Source: Plumapathes pennacea (lineage: Eukaryota; Cnidaria; Anthozoa; Antipatharia; Myriopathidae). From it: a DNA stretch of 64,000 nt. Location: NCBI GenBank assembly GCA_964036295.1, contig OZ038464.1, positions 24,378,008-24,442,007 of the forward strand, read 5' to 3'. Positions 41,914 through 54,200 of the stretch are shown here, in pieces. Within the stretch, counting starts at the first letter, position 1; every line of letters starts with the position of its first letter. Under the pieces are notes generated by a model. The model searched no databases. It saw only the letters and a list, made by a program, of their open reading frames with translations, and was not told the origin of the DNA. The translations under genes and the position numbers were made by a program.

Positions 41914-44900
41914 TTTCTTTCTTCTCTTTCTTTCCAAATCCTGCAGCAATGCCAACAATACAGACGAAAGCGCGCGGCCTCACCTGCGGTGGAAATTCCC
42001 GAATTCTTAAGATGTTCCTTCATGATTTCCTCCATCTTCTTTGTGGCTTTCCGGATTCTGGATTCTACGCTTGCGGCCGTCGTCTCATCATCAAGATCTT
42101 CTCCATCTTCTTCTGACCAGATAGGGTTGCCATCTTTCTTGATCTTTGTTACGCGCACTCTGACACCGCTGCGATCCCCTGAGTCGGGCTCTTCGTCTTC
42201 GTCTTCGTCTTCTTCTTCGTCTTCATCTTCATCTTCATCCTCCTCGTCTGATCTTTTCTTCTCCTCCACGGATCGTTTTTCCGTTTGGTCGATATCTCTA
42301 ATCATGCTCTTAAGTTTATCGAACACTTTTCCCATCTTCAGGCCATTTTCAGTGCCTTCCATGCCGGCCTCGTCCCCTATACGTTCGGCTTGAGCGGCGT
42401 CTGTCGCGCCTTCTTTCAACATATCAATTCCAGCTTGCTTAAGGGATTTCATTTCGTGATCCAGCTCTGAACTGCGACTCAACAGTCGTTTCAACAGAAG
42501 TTTAGCTTTGCTCGCAAGCCGCGCAAAGTCTTCTGGCGTGTCGGGGTCATTCTCCGTGTGTCCTGAGGTGACCATCTCGCCAACCTTGGTTAAAAGTTGT
42601 TTATTGAGTTTTTTAACGGCTGCCATGTCTGCATCGAGTTCCCTGTGGAAAAGTGTTATTTAAGGCCTTTAGCTGCAACATGGTCAACACAGGGCAACAA
42701 GCAAGGCAACAGAAGTGCAAAGACATGAGGGATGACGTAAGAAAATGCCGGCTTGGTGAACCTCATCGTGCCACATTTTCCCTTTTTTTTTTTTTTTTTT
42801 TTTCTAGACTTCTAGTCTAGTAATCTTATAAACTGTCAATTAACAACAATCTCTGCACAAAATCCTGCCTTTGGCAAAGGTTCGCCATGTTTTTGGAGTA
42901 GGAGTTAAAACACTAGCTAAATTGCAGATGTTGCGCAAAAAATCGTCATTCAAAATCGTCTCGTGTAACATCTTTAAGCTGGTATTACACTGGTCGATTT
43001 GCAACGACGATTTGCTTCAAATTCATGCAACGGTGTTGCAAGTTTTTGAATCGCTTTCAAAAACTTGCAACTCATTACAGCAATGCAAACATCGCGAAAA
43101 ATCGTTCGCAATGGGGTGTTACACCTGAACGATTTTTAGCGCAACATCGTATCGTTGCAAATCGACCAGTGTAACTTGCAACGCATTGCAGCACTGCAAA
43201 CATCGCGGAAAATCGTTCGCAATGGGATGTTACACCTGAACAATTTTTAGCGCAACATCGTATCGTTGCAAATCGACCAGTGTAACTTGCAACACATTGC
43301 AGCACTGCAAACATCGCGGAAAATCGTTCGCAATGGGATGTTACACCTGAACGATTTTTAGCGCAACATCGTATCGTTGCAAATCGACCAGTGTAACATC
43401 ACCTTAACATTGTCAGAAAGTTCAAATCCACTCGGCGCATAAAAAGTGACGTCAATTTATTAATTAGACGATCTGCAGTGCCGTTACCTGCTGGTCTCCT
43501 CGTAGCGCTTGATTCCCAGCTTGACGGTGTCGAGGGCGTCCTTCACCTTCTCATCCTCGCTATGTTCCACCCTCTTCATCATGTTTTTCACTATCTCTAA
43601 CTCTCTGTCCATTTGCGCACGTGCCTCAGCATACTGCGTTTCCAGCAGAGACTGCAGAGCTTCTTCCGTCTGCATGAGATGCCCGTTTTGTATGTCCATC
43701 TGCCCTATCAGTCGGCTAATGGTCGTCAACAGCTTGTATTCGTTACTGTTCTTCTCAAGTTTCCCTTCTTTCTCCATTTCACTCACGTACTCTGTCAGCC
43801 GGTCGAGTTTGTCGCCCACAGCTTTCTTCAAGCCATCGACATGCCTGCGTGTGAAAACGGATTATTGTGGCGGACTTGAGACATTGCACAAAGGCAGACT
43901 CAGTGATCTAATAATATTTAGTTTCGCCAATAATACAATAAACGTTTAATATGGTTGCCATAGAGGTCTTAAAATGTCACCGTAAATTGTGTTTAGCTAC
44001 TACCTGCAAACAGTGTCAAGACATCTGAACAGGGCAATTTTTCTGACTCTAGGATTAAAATTTCCTGACTCCGACTTTCTAATTTTCCCAACCCGTGGCA
44101 ACTTGTTTAAGAAAGACATATCATAAGCAAAAGTTTTGCTTCCCGAAAGCTTTGCAGCCGCAGCTGCAACCGGACCTCTAGTAATTCGTCGCGGTATGGA
44201 CGTTAGTCATATCTGATCGCTTGTACAGCAAACAGCTAATACAGCATTGAGCCAATTATCTTTATGTCACCTGTACTTACTCTTCTGGTAGGGAGAATTC
44301 GTGGCACAAGACTCAGAGCTCAAGCTCTTGTTTGCAGTGCACAAAAATGATCATTTTGTGAGAAGCAAAAAAACGTACTGTAGATCACTCACTATACCTG
44401 TCAAGAGTCTCTTGCTCCTTCGCTTTGAGGTTTTCTTCTGAATCTGGCTCGTCGGCTTGAGATCTTTTTTCGGTCGCATCCAAAGCTTCAGAAAAAAAGA
44501 CAAGCGAGGTGACGAAACGAAGGGAAGGCGAGAGAGAGAGGAAAGGCTTCCTTGCTCCCTTCTCTTCCCGGCCACCCCCACTATAATTTAGTCCAGCTCT
44601 CGAATTGTCTATCCAAGTTTTCTGTATATACAAGTAATTTCATTCTGATCACGTGATGGGAAAAAAATCGAACTCACGCGTCGCCTGCGCTGCTTCCGTA
44701 AAGGCTTGAAAGAACTGAAATATCATTCAGACTGCGAAAAGATCACCTTACCATCTGGATCAACGCCCGTGACTTGTCTTGTCTCTTCTGCGGATGCAGT
44801 GTCAGCTGAGTTGTCTTGTCCACTTTCTTGAGTGATGTCCTTTGTGCCACTTTGTTCAGTTCCTTCACCTGATTCATCAAAACCTGTTTTGGTCTCCGCG

Positions 44901-47900
44901 TCCGAACCCGTTTGACTTGTTTGCATTTCATCTCTGGTCTCCTCGACTCCTTTGTTCTGTCTAAAAAATTCACTCAAATTTGAACTTTGAACTTTAGTCA
45001 TATAGCAATTTAGGAATGTGGGCCGCTCGCAGCAACTTTTTGCCGACAAAAACAACAACAACAACAACAAAACAACAACAACAAAACACAGAAAAATTAC
45101 ATATTTGATAATGATTATAGAGATTTTTATATAGGAGAGTAATATCTCACTAACTTAGCATTAACCACCAACCAAAAATGTGATGCACTTTGACTTATTA
45201 ACAACTCATAACGTCATGCTCCAAGCTGTTTTCTTTACTCAATTTCCTTCATCATTAAAACCCTCACCTCCCGGTTTGCCTCTTTCTGAGCACCTTGGAA
45301 CTCATGATTGAGATAGTGTCGTGACCGTAGTCACCCTCCAAGTCTGGTCGATCCTTCCGCCTGCCCTTTGTGATGTCCACTCTATTGACCCCTATCGTAT
45401 CCTTAGCGATATTTCCATCGATCCACATCTCGTCTTCAGACTCCACGGCTGGTTCGTCCCACGGCCACAGTTGGCTTTTCTTCGCTTTCTTCTTTTTCGT
45501 GGGTTGTTCCGTTTCTCCCAAGGATTCAGGGGCGTCAGTCCTCTTTCGTCGTGCCTGTTTTTCTTCTCTGGCTTTTTTTCTCGCCTCTGTAGCTTTTCGC
45601 TTATTTTCTGTTGGAGAAACACATCGCGGTATTCTGGTTACAGCCTGTTTGTAAATCTCTGTTTCTCCATCACGAGTAATCAAGCAATCACAGATCACAT
45701 CAGGGACATCTGCAAATATCGTATTTCTAGTAGAGCTTATTCTTAAGGTCTAAAAGTTATGCAAGTTCTTCTCGTTATTACAGCTTGATTCCAAGGGCGC
45801 ACTTCTTTCGGCCGACCACGTTACTGACCACGTACCAACCACATACCGACCACGTAGAGACCACATACCGACCTTTAAAAACTTATCATTGTACACTAGT
45901 TCTTTTCACTATTGGAGCCTAATTCTTCTGAATTACCTAAAACGAAATATAAAAGGTTTATGTGGTGTTAGGGAAATTGATATGGTCTCAACTTAAGGTG
46001 ATTCCCTAGTTTTGCATTGCGCATATTTAGTGCGCATAACACTTTTGAGATGGTGAACATTGAAAACCACCGAAATTTCAAGATCGAAAGTTCTTTATAC
46101 TCTTTACGCAAAAAAAGTTACTCGTCCCAGTCCCCTCTCGGAAAGAGAAATTTTGAAATGAAAAATTTGCCTTTTCCGAACAATTGCGCAAAAACGAGCA
46201 TGGAGACCCCCCTTTTTTATTTCATGTATTTCAAGTAAATACGATTCTCCATAATATATCCCAATTTAAAGAATGTTCCATTTCACAATTTTGAAATATT
46301 TGCATTTGAATATTATTACACTGTGTTTATATAGCAAAGTAGTTGCATACTAAAGTCCTGTAGCATGAAAACGAGCATGGTGACCCCTAATTTTTATTTT
46401 ATTTTTTTAATGTACTAGAAGTAGTTAGTATTTGTGCAAAGTTTTAAAAAAATTCCATTTCAAATTCTATTTCGATGGAATCAACTTAAACTCAGGCAAG
46501 AACCATCAAAATGTAAGTTAACTTGGTCCGGACATGACCTTTCAATCAATCAAAAAGTAGAAAGAAGATCATAATGAAATATGGGTATGGTGTGTGAGTC
46601 TTACCAACTGTCTCCAGGTAAATGTTGAAGTGGTGTTCTGGCAGAGCTGGTGAACAAGTTATTGGGTGCAGTTTTTCGTCTGCTGGTGGTTTAAACAGCG
46701 GGTTCTCACAGAGACGTGCTGTCAGCACTGTGATTATGTAGGTACAGGAGGACGGCTCATCGACTCTGACAGCAGCATCAGGATTGCCTTTTTCACACAT
46801 GAACTAAGAACAAAACAAGTCATAATTTCAGTAAATTACTCTTAGGTTTCCCAGCTGCTTGCCAGTAACCAGGCATTAAGACACAGAAATGTAGTTTGCT
46901 GCCTGGGTGGCTTATGTTCTGGTAATCCACTTCAGTTTCAGCTCACCTTGACCAGGGTCTCCCGTGGTTTCCCTGTAAGGTCACACTCTGTCCCATTTAC
47001 ATAGAAATGGCTGTGAAATCTTTTTGTCTTGGTCTTGGAAGGCTTCTCCTATAAAAGTAACCATGATTGTTAGTACACAGTAAAATTATTTAACAAAGGG
47101 TGAAGTCAAAAAGATCAAGTTGACAGCCAAGCAAGTCTTACCTGAAGGTTCACCTCTTCTTTAGTCCAGTCAGTCTGTGACTGATAAATACCTAATGAAA
47201 CTTTGTCTCCCACAACCATATTACCTGACAATGCCAAGAACAATAAACATGACACATTATGATATCTGCTAGCTGGTCATATTCATTAAAATTATTTTAA
47301 CATATTTTTACCTTCTTCATGATACTGGCTAATCTGTTTTCCAATGCACACTTCATATGTCCACCAACCATTACTCTGCAGACAATAAAGGAATGTAAGT
47401 CATAACTTATTGACCTGGATACGAGTCTTACTAGGCACATTTATATCATGAAATCACCATCTCCAAGACAGGTTAATTCTTTCATAAAATTTTACTTTAA
47501 AATAACTGTTTTTATTATATAGACATGAGTGTTTTACTGGAAAATATACCGTGCGTAAAATCCATACGAAACTACATCCGGGACCCAAGTGGCGTATTTT
47601 CCATATCGTTGGCATCATTTCAGCTTTTGTATGGTTGTTTGTGCAATTTCTCGTAAAACACTCGTGTCTAATATAATAAAAAGAAAATTACACGGCGGCT
47701 TGAAGATATGGATTTTATTTTCTCGAGGTAAAAACAATATTTTACTCACTCGCAAAATGCTCGTTCGTAAAATATTGCTTTTACCACTTGAAAATAAAAT
47801 TCATATCTTCACGCCGCCATGTAATATCCTCTATTTAGTAGTACTTATTAAGTAATTAGTCCTACTCAGGCCAGTTCACTACTCTTTTGAAGCTGGAGTA

Positions 47901-49616
47901 AATAAATAGCAGGAAATCTACTAGTGCAATAGGTCCATAACTAGTGATATGGCTTTCGTTACACACTGTTTACAGCTACAAAAAAGTACATGAGAATCAA
48001 GTCCATGCAACAAAACTTTGACATATTAAATTTGATTATTAATGCTGCATGCCACATGATTTGCATGCATGTCAAGTGAAAGCAGTCTATTAATTAATAC
48101 TATGTTTCACCAAGAACTCAACTTGTCAACATACATGATATAAACACTTCTTCTCCATTGGCTGCAGCAGCTTGGCTACATCTTCTGTGGAGACCTGCTT
48201 GCCTTCCTCTTGTTGTTTTTGTTTACTTTCCATCACTGGTAGAGTACATTGGTACTGTTGTCCATGTTTGGAAGCCAACAACATGATATTGGTCATGTCT
48301 GGAGACTGGTGGCAGAAAGATCAAAGGTGCTGTTTATGACCATGCACTGTCTACAGACAATGACCTTCTAAACTCGATTGACATCCCTCATGTAGTCGGT
48401 TTAACTGTACAAATCTTTGGTTCTTTGTTAAAGGATGTTGGAAGAACATGAGGAAATATTAAAAATCTCAAGCCACAGGTAAGAGATTTTCAACTTAAAT
48501 CTCATGTGTTTATAACAGAGAAAAAGACATGTTAGCATGTTATATTGCATACAGTATGCTATATATTGTTTTTATTTTAATTGCCATGTCTTTTTTATCA
48601 CAATATAAAAATGCTCTTAACCAATCAGAGCATGCCTTCTGTCAATGTTACAATTTACAATATTTATATATTATTAATTTTTTCTGCATCAAAAAATTGG
48701 TCTTTCAGCACAGCCTCTGGTACTAGTAAGGTTAGTATAATAGTTTTTGAGAAAATATAATATTCTTCCACGCACAGCACTGTGTAAGAATGTGTATCAT
48801 GGTTGTAATATTTCATTTTGACTCATAGCAGAAAGATCTGGCATTCTTTTGTGTCAGATAATCTGCATTACCTGCTGTGAAGTCTAGCTGCCTTGCATAC
48901 AAACAAACTGACCAATATTGAAACAGCTACATGACTGTAGTATATGCTGTCTCACAATATATAAGGGATTGTTTTGATGGTGATAATTTTAATGGAATTT
49001 ACTTGAGAAGGGAAAAGAATAAACTTTATTTAGTAATTTTTAATTTCCTGCAGTTTTTTTTTTTTTTTTTTTTTTTATAATGCAGCTGTCAAAAACAGCT
49101 GTAAGTTCAATCTATTTTCGTGCTCTAAAACAACTTTTAATCTTCGTAAAAATTCGTCAAGAAAAATAAAATCGTATTTATCAACATGAGTGTCCAGTGG
49201 AATTTTCCAGGACACCAAAGGAACTCATTTATCCCGGCCGGTGTTTAGATCGGTACGGGGTCAATAAATTGCATCGAAACTATAAAGATGTTTCCTGTAG
49301 ATCGGTCCATTAATGTCGAGACTACACCAGCTTTCACTATTCCCCTATGAAATAGCATCACCCAAAAGCCACCCTTGAAATCTGAATAACTTTCTTAGGT
49401 GCTTCTTCACAAGAAGCGATTTTCTACGTTGCGTGCTGTCATTGGCGTACCGTAAAATATCTGCAAACTTACCTCTTTTAGCAGGACAGGTTCACTTAAG
49501 ATCTCTAATCCATATTTAGTACCATGTAGTTCCTCTATATTAAGTAGTGACGACGTTATCGAAATACAAAAGGCGAAATTAGAGAAGAAATAAAGTTTTC
49601 TCCTTCCTGTCTCCAT
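40871..49616 (-). CDS. OS9: OS-9 ER lectin (ERAD substrate receptor)
   Basis: Thirteen exons (49473-49616, 48135-48305, 47312-47375, 47142-47224, 46947-47048, 46605-46803, 45268-45607, 44752-44960, 44398-44485, 43488-43844, 41984-42642, 41368-41492, 40871-41020) join to 896 aa. OS-9 reads trimmed N-glycans on misfolded glycoproteins in the ER lumen and passes them to the HRD1-SEL1L ligase. A signal peptide (residues 1 to about 25) precedes HGTKYGLEILSEPVLLKE. The MRH lectin domain follows, with the Trp pair and Gln of NGWWTYEVCIGKQISQYH, then NGTECDLTGKPRE, and RVDEPSSCTYIITVLTARLC. The middle is variable and charged, with a Lys/Arg-rich exon 7 and a long Asp/Glu run in exon 11. The C-terminus (GVRVRVTKIKKDG; VRVKIVTSREALENF; KERKRQMALEDNYNLVW) matches the OS-9 tail. 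The family is firm; single exon edges in the middle are less so. It shares a head-to-head promoter with QPRT. Confidence 0.93.
41866..41930. repeat. (TTTC)n microsatellite in OS9 intron 11
   Basis: About 15 uninterrupted TTTC units, about 55 bp from the exon 11 donor at 41984. Confidence 0.9.
42974..43407. mobile_element. TTAA-flanked MITE with internal tandem repeat, OS9 intron 10
   Basis: TTAA at 42974-42977 and 43404-43407 bound terminal inverted repeats that share TTACACTGGTCGATTTGCAA. TTAA targets suit piggyBac or Kolobok elements. No coding is present. Confidence 0.8.
43085..43403. repeat. 111-bp tandem repeat inside the MITE
   Basis: Landmark ATCGTTCGCAATGGG(A/G)TGTT recurs at 43101, 43212 and 43323, exactly 111 bp apart, nearly identical between units. 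Each unit contains one TIR-like segment (CGATTTGCAACG inverted). Confidence 0.9.
45052..45092. repeat. (AAC)n microsatellite in OS9 intron 7
   Basis: Interrupted AAC units (aacaacaac...aaaacaac). Confidence 0.85.
45695..45730 (+). mobile_element. Diverged Helitron 3' terminus in OS9 intron 6
   Basis: ATCTGCAAATATCGTATTTC then TAG-T matches the shared terminus with two internal changes. OS9 exon 7 begins only 123 bp to the left, so little or no Helitron body can be present unless exon 7 lies inside it. Confidence 0.55.
47524..47832. mobile_element. Compound foldback element, copy 1 (OS9 intron 2)
   Basis: Two adjacent hairpins. The first runs from GAGTGTTTTACTGGAAAATA to its inverse TTTCTCGTAAAACACTC. 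The second runs from ACACGGCGGCTTGAAGATAT to its inverse ATATCTTCACGCCGCC. It is nearly identical to 58395-58722. Confidence 0.8.
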
Positions 49617-49923
49617 CTTTGTTTCGAAGCAGTGCGCGCATTGGGTGATGGGATTTATTTTGATCGTCCGGTAGAGCGACCTGGCCTGGCAATCTCTGAA
49701 ATTAATTCTTCAACAAAAGCTAATCGAAATGTTCGGTATGTTACGCAAAATTTTTCGATCAGTAATGGCATATCAGTCTTATGCCGCCGTTCTGACTTTG
49801 GCATACACAGGCAAATTATTTATTTGTTCTGCATCAGCAGAAATTCCGGGGGTCTGGGCCCCAACAGTCAGGACTTTCACGTAGCCTTACACGAAGTACT
49901 GACAAGGGAATATCGTCGGAAAT
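49617..49923. promoter_or_regulatory. Shared head-to-head promoter region of OS9 and QPRT
   Basis: 307 bp separate the two divergent start codons, which leaves room only for two short 5' UTRs and a common promoter. No TATA box is obvious. Confidence 0.6.
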
Positions 49924-50841
49924 ATGGCCGTAAACGCCCCCACAAACGATTCGAACCTTCGCCTTCTTCTTCACCCAGTGTCCATCAGAAAGCTAGTTTG
50001 CCAGTGGCTGCAAGAGGACACTCCAAGTTTCGACTATGGAGGCTTTGTTGTCGGCGAGACGGAAGAAACAGCGTTGCTGCTGTGTAAGTCACAAGGAATT
50101 TTAGCAGGGGCGCCATTTTTCGATGCCATCTTCGACGAGCTGGGATGCAAGGTAGAATGGTCGTATCCTGAGGGTTCACAAGTCGTACCAATTTCCACCG
50201 TAGCAAAGGTAACAGGCAAGGTGAACAGGATCCTTCATGGAGAAAGGATTGCGCTAAACTGCATTACAAGGATAAGTGGGATCGCTACAAAGGCGAGGAG
50301 GTTGCTCGAGGTCAAACAGAAGGCGGGCTGGCACGGGGAGATAGCAGGAACGCGTAAAACAACCCCAGGTTTCCGTATGGCAGAGAAATATGCTCTCTTG
50401 GTGGGTGGAGTATCCACGCATCGTTACGACTTGTCTTCTATGATCATGCTCAAAGACAACCATATCTGGACGGCAGGCAATATCACACAAGCCGTCAAGA
50501 ATGCCAGGAAAGCCGGGGGCTTTTCCATAAAGATCGAAGTGGAGTGTCGCAGCATCGAAGAAGCAAGAGAAGCCACTATCGCAGGGGCCGATATTGTCAT
50601 GTTGGACAACTTTGTGCCTGAAGCTTTGCACAAAGCAGCGGAGGTATTGAAGACGGAGTTTCCGAAGCTAATTATCGAAGCAAGTGGTGGAATTAATGAA
50701 GAAACTATCAGGGAATACTTTGGGCCAAATGTTGATGTGATCTCCTTGGGTGCACTCACTCAGGGTTATAGCACTGTAAATTTTTCCTTGAAGATCAAGA
50801 AGGAGGGTCATGACCCACATAATCCACTGGTGAAAACCTAG
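49924..50841 (+). CDS. QPRT: Quinolinate phosphoribosyltransferase (nicotinate-nucleotide pyrophosphorylase)
   Basis: A single uninterrupted frame of 305 aa (human 297). The enzyme condenses quinolinate with PRPP to nicotinate mononucleotide, CO2 and PPi, the entry of tryptophan-derived quinolinate into NAD synthesis, in the cytosol. Conserved blocks in order are [65 protein letters not shown] (substrate-binding Arg and Lys), [16 protein letters not shown] (His and Lys of the active site), [31 protein letters not shown] and [11 protein letters not shown]. The ATG at 49924 gives the family's normal N-terminus. No intron is visible, whereas vertebrate QPRT has several. It starts 307 bp from the OS9 start on the other strand and ends 432 bp from the stop of the convergent QRICH2-like gene. 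A full set of catalytic motifs argues that it is functional. Confidence 0.97.
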   Translation: MAVNAPTNDSNLRLLLHPVSIRKLVCQWLQEDTPSFDYGGFVVGETEETALLLCKSQGILAGAPFFDAIFDELGCKVEWSYPEGSQVVPISTVAKVTGKVNRILHGERIALNCITRISGIATKARRLLEVKQKAGWHGEIAGTRKTTPGFRMAEKYALLVGGVSTHRYDLSSMIMLKDNHIWTAGNITQAVKNARKAGGFSIKIEVECRSIEEAREATIAGADIVMLDNFVPEALHKAAEVLKTEFPKLIIEASGGINEETIREYFGPNVDVISLGALTQGYSTVNFSLKIKKEGHDPHNPLVKT

Positions 50842-51123
50842 GTTTACTTTGTATTTTTTTATACAAAAGATATATGATTGTGATAATAGTTTTCTCTTGA
50901 GATCATATGCTAATTCTCCCAACAATTCAATAAGAAAATATCTGGTGAGGTTTTGAGAATCCACAGTGTAATATAACCAATAGTTCACATATATTAAATG
51001 CCACGTTTTTCCAGACTGGAAGATAAATTGAAGTTGATCCCCACCCTCCACCCCTGGGATGAAAGGGTAACAAGACTCTGTGTTATGAGGACGTAGGAAA
51101 AAAAGTGTCCCACTTTTCAACTC

Positions 51124-51129
51124 TTTATT
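51124..51129 (-). terminator. QRICH2-like polyadenylation signal
   Basis: The plus strand reads tttatt, 145 bp past the stop codon. Confidence 0.65.
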
Positions 51130-51273
51130 ATTTCTTCTCAAAGATATGGCTGACAAGAAGGACAAACTGGTCAAAAAAAGCAAGCTCTGGATATTTTAGA
51201 TTCAGATTATATTTGGCTGAACTAAATGATTCAAAGACAAAAGAGCCAAAACTGAAATGAAATGCGAAGACTC

Positions 51274-54200
51274 TCAGCTATCTTGTGCATCAACAGTTTG
51301 TTCCTGTGTGGGAGCTGGGGAGGGTGTTGGCGTGCCACTGCGTCGCAAGGACCGTCGGGAACTCCTACTACCGGCACGTGACCCAGCCGATTTTGGTTTC
51401 TGAGGGAGGTGGGGTAGGCAGGGCAGATTGTCCACCAGCCCCTTGTAAATGTGGCCATCTTGTCCTAAGATGTCCACCGCCTGAAGGTCCTTCGGAGCCG
51501 CCGGCACAAGAAAGTCAAACTCTTCTTTGTTAAACTGCAAACCGCGGAAAATTGCACGACTGTGGGGGTAGGTGAGAGTATGATTTCCGCCGCACGCTCG
51601 GTCCGTCATCTCGTTTAGCTCCTCGAGGTCCCGGGCACCACTGGGGAAAGAGGAGTCGGTGAATTTAGCGTAAGAGTGGCAAAATCCTTATTTTGGTCAA
51701 GCGAAAACAGGCAACACATTAGCCGGTTTAAATTTGTACAGGAAATTAGAGACAAAATGTAGATCACTATGAACGAAAAGAATCAGCTTCTCAGAGGAGC
51801 ATTCACCTTTCATTCGAAAATTAATTTTACTCATGTTCATTTTCGAAGCAATTTCACTTCATACTGAAGGTAGGCCTTGGACAAAATTTTTAAAAGTGAC
51901 TAACGTTTTAGGCCAAAACTTTTTTAAAAGTTCACTTTGTTTATTGGTGCCACCTTCAAAATCACCTAAACGATATTTTTTTGCACCTGAGCAGTGCATT
52001 GAGAAAAATGGAAAAAAACAGTTGTCGCTAAGATCACAACTCTTGCTGATATCGTCCTTACAACTTCCTAACTGCGAAGATAACAGTTCACTTACAAAAA
52101 AGTGCATTGCAAGTATTCAGTTTATCTCAAACTTACTCAGTATTCAACCAACCTTAGCCTCAGAATTTCTTTCTGTAACTTCTGCCGCTGCTTCTCGAGC
52201 AGTTCAAACCTCTCCTTGGTCATTTCCAGACCTCCCTTAAGCATGTGCTGTCGGATTTGCTCAAGCTCGAAAGTGGTGTAGGGACGGCTCGACTTGGCTC
52301 CAGGCATTGGCTGGATTGCGGGTAATGCCGGGAAGATCCCGTCCCGTGCGTATTTGACAGGTCGAGCGCACGATATGCAACTGAAGTTAGGTAAGAGAGG
52401 TTTGCGGAAACCAGCTGCGAGATCTTCTTTTGGTGGCTTCACTGCAGGTTTGGGCCGCATCGCCTTTAAACGGGCCTCCAGAAATTCTTTGAGGGGACCG
52501 ACTTCTTCTTTGTCCAGTTTCTTGTTGACGTCGTTTGAAACCGTATTTACAGCCTGTTTGAGTGTGTCTTCCTGTTGAATAAAGAACGGTTGCAAAATGT
52601 TGCAGTGCAGTGGTACAACACAGACATAGCGCATCATCAACACAATTCAATAGATAATATGGTACGATCCGCATAGTACAAGGCAAGAATGTGCAGTACA
52701 CAGAAAAATTATAGTCAACTGTAGTCCTTTGTGAAAAAATAAAGCAAATATTAGCAATCCATTTCCATCCGGACCCGTTGAGAATAACATTAGCCAGAAA
52801 TGTATGATAGTTTTTAGTGTTTGGAACCATAATCAAACATTTTCAGATGCAAACATAAACACAGGCAAAAGTCTGGTCCCTTTAATAAAGTGAAGCACAA
52901 AATAAACTAATATAACACCCCCAAATTATTAAGCTAATCTAAATACAATTATTCTCACAGGACTTACATGCCCATCCAATCTCTGCAGCAAATCCCTTAA
53001 CGACTGATCAACCAGTCCCATGCAGCGATCAAAGTCATCGCGACCAACTTTCATGTCCACTTCCCTTTTGTCAGCCTTGAACTCGAAGCCCTCACTCATC
53101 AAGTCCTTGTCGGCCTTGAGATCCTGCAGCTGTTCAACTAAGCTGTACAACTCATCCACGTGTTTCTGCTTCCTGTAGAGCTCTTCGTCCATCTGTGCGT
53201 TGGCTTTTTTCAGGTTGTCTTTCTCTGATTGCAGATCGAATATCATGGTGCGAATGACACTTATTTCCTCGCGGTGAGAGGAAGTGCTTGAACTCTTTCT
53301 TAGTGGGGGTGCTTCTGGTTCTTTTGACGTCTCCTCTACTGCTGTCCGTATAAAAAAAAAGAAGCAATTGGAACTAAATCAATCAAAGAATTACTCGAAT
53401 CAACAATAACGGACGATAATAAAGTATCTGAAATCATTTACAAACAGAGGACCAAGATCCGAGTAAGATTTTCAGTTTTAAGCCTACTCGATTGTCACGA
53501 CTTTCGTTCTCTCAACAATAACACTGCCTTTTTCTTTACTGTATGTTACAAGGTGTCACATCTTAAATAGCAAACGTTTGAAAGTTGTTGCAGAATTAAT
53601 CAATAGCTATTTCTACCCAATTGAGTTTGTGCGCGCAATGTAAAAACAGATAAGCCTCGACCATGCAGCTTCCACATGGTTTTCACTTACCTGGACTCCT
53701 CTCCTGTGAGCGGGTTTCCTGCGTTTCTCGTTGGAGAAGAGTCACGTTGCCTTTAAGCTGATGTATCTGTAGCTGATTGTCTTCCGCGAGTGTTTTCACG
53801 TTTTCGAGGGACTTGCTGAGCTCCGTCAGAGAGTTCCCTGTGCTTTGGATATTTTTGCAGCTTTTCTCGAGTTTATCGTTCAAAACGTCCAGTTCCTGTG
53901 CGTTCTTCTTCTCTCTTTCGTTGCTACTCGAGTTTTTTCCCAGCTTCAGCTCCGCCTCTAGCTGTTTGACTGCTTCTTCTTGATCCTTAAGTTTCTCCAA
54001 AATCTTGCGGATTTCTGCCTTTGGTGCTAATGAGACTTCCTGAACCTGGTTTTGAGATGCTGATGAGACTTCCTGAACTAGCGGCCTGGTCTCAGAGGCC
54101 ATCGCTTTTTCAACTTGCCGGTTAACGTACTCTTCAATAGCCTTCATATCAATTGACGCATTCTCGTCGTTTTTTGTATCCACAGATCCTGATAGTATAA

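Noticed and set aside
44743-44973. Alternative basic frame of OS9 exon 8
   Set aside because: Needs the acceptor at agacag instead of tttttag; the acidic frame fits the incoming phase and the rest of the OS-9 mid-region.
49632-50087. Plus-strand 151-aa frame overlapping the QPRT start
   Set aside because: Other frame of the QPRT 5' region without homology.
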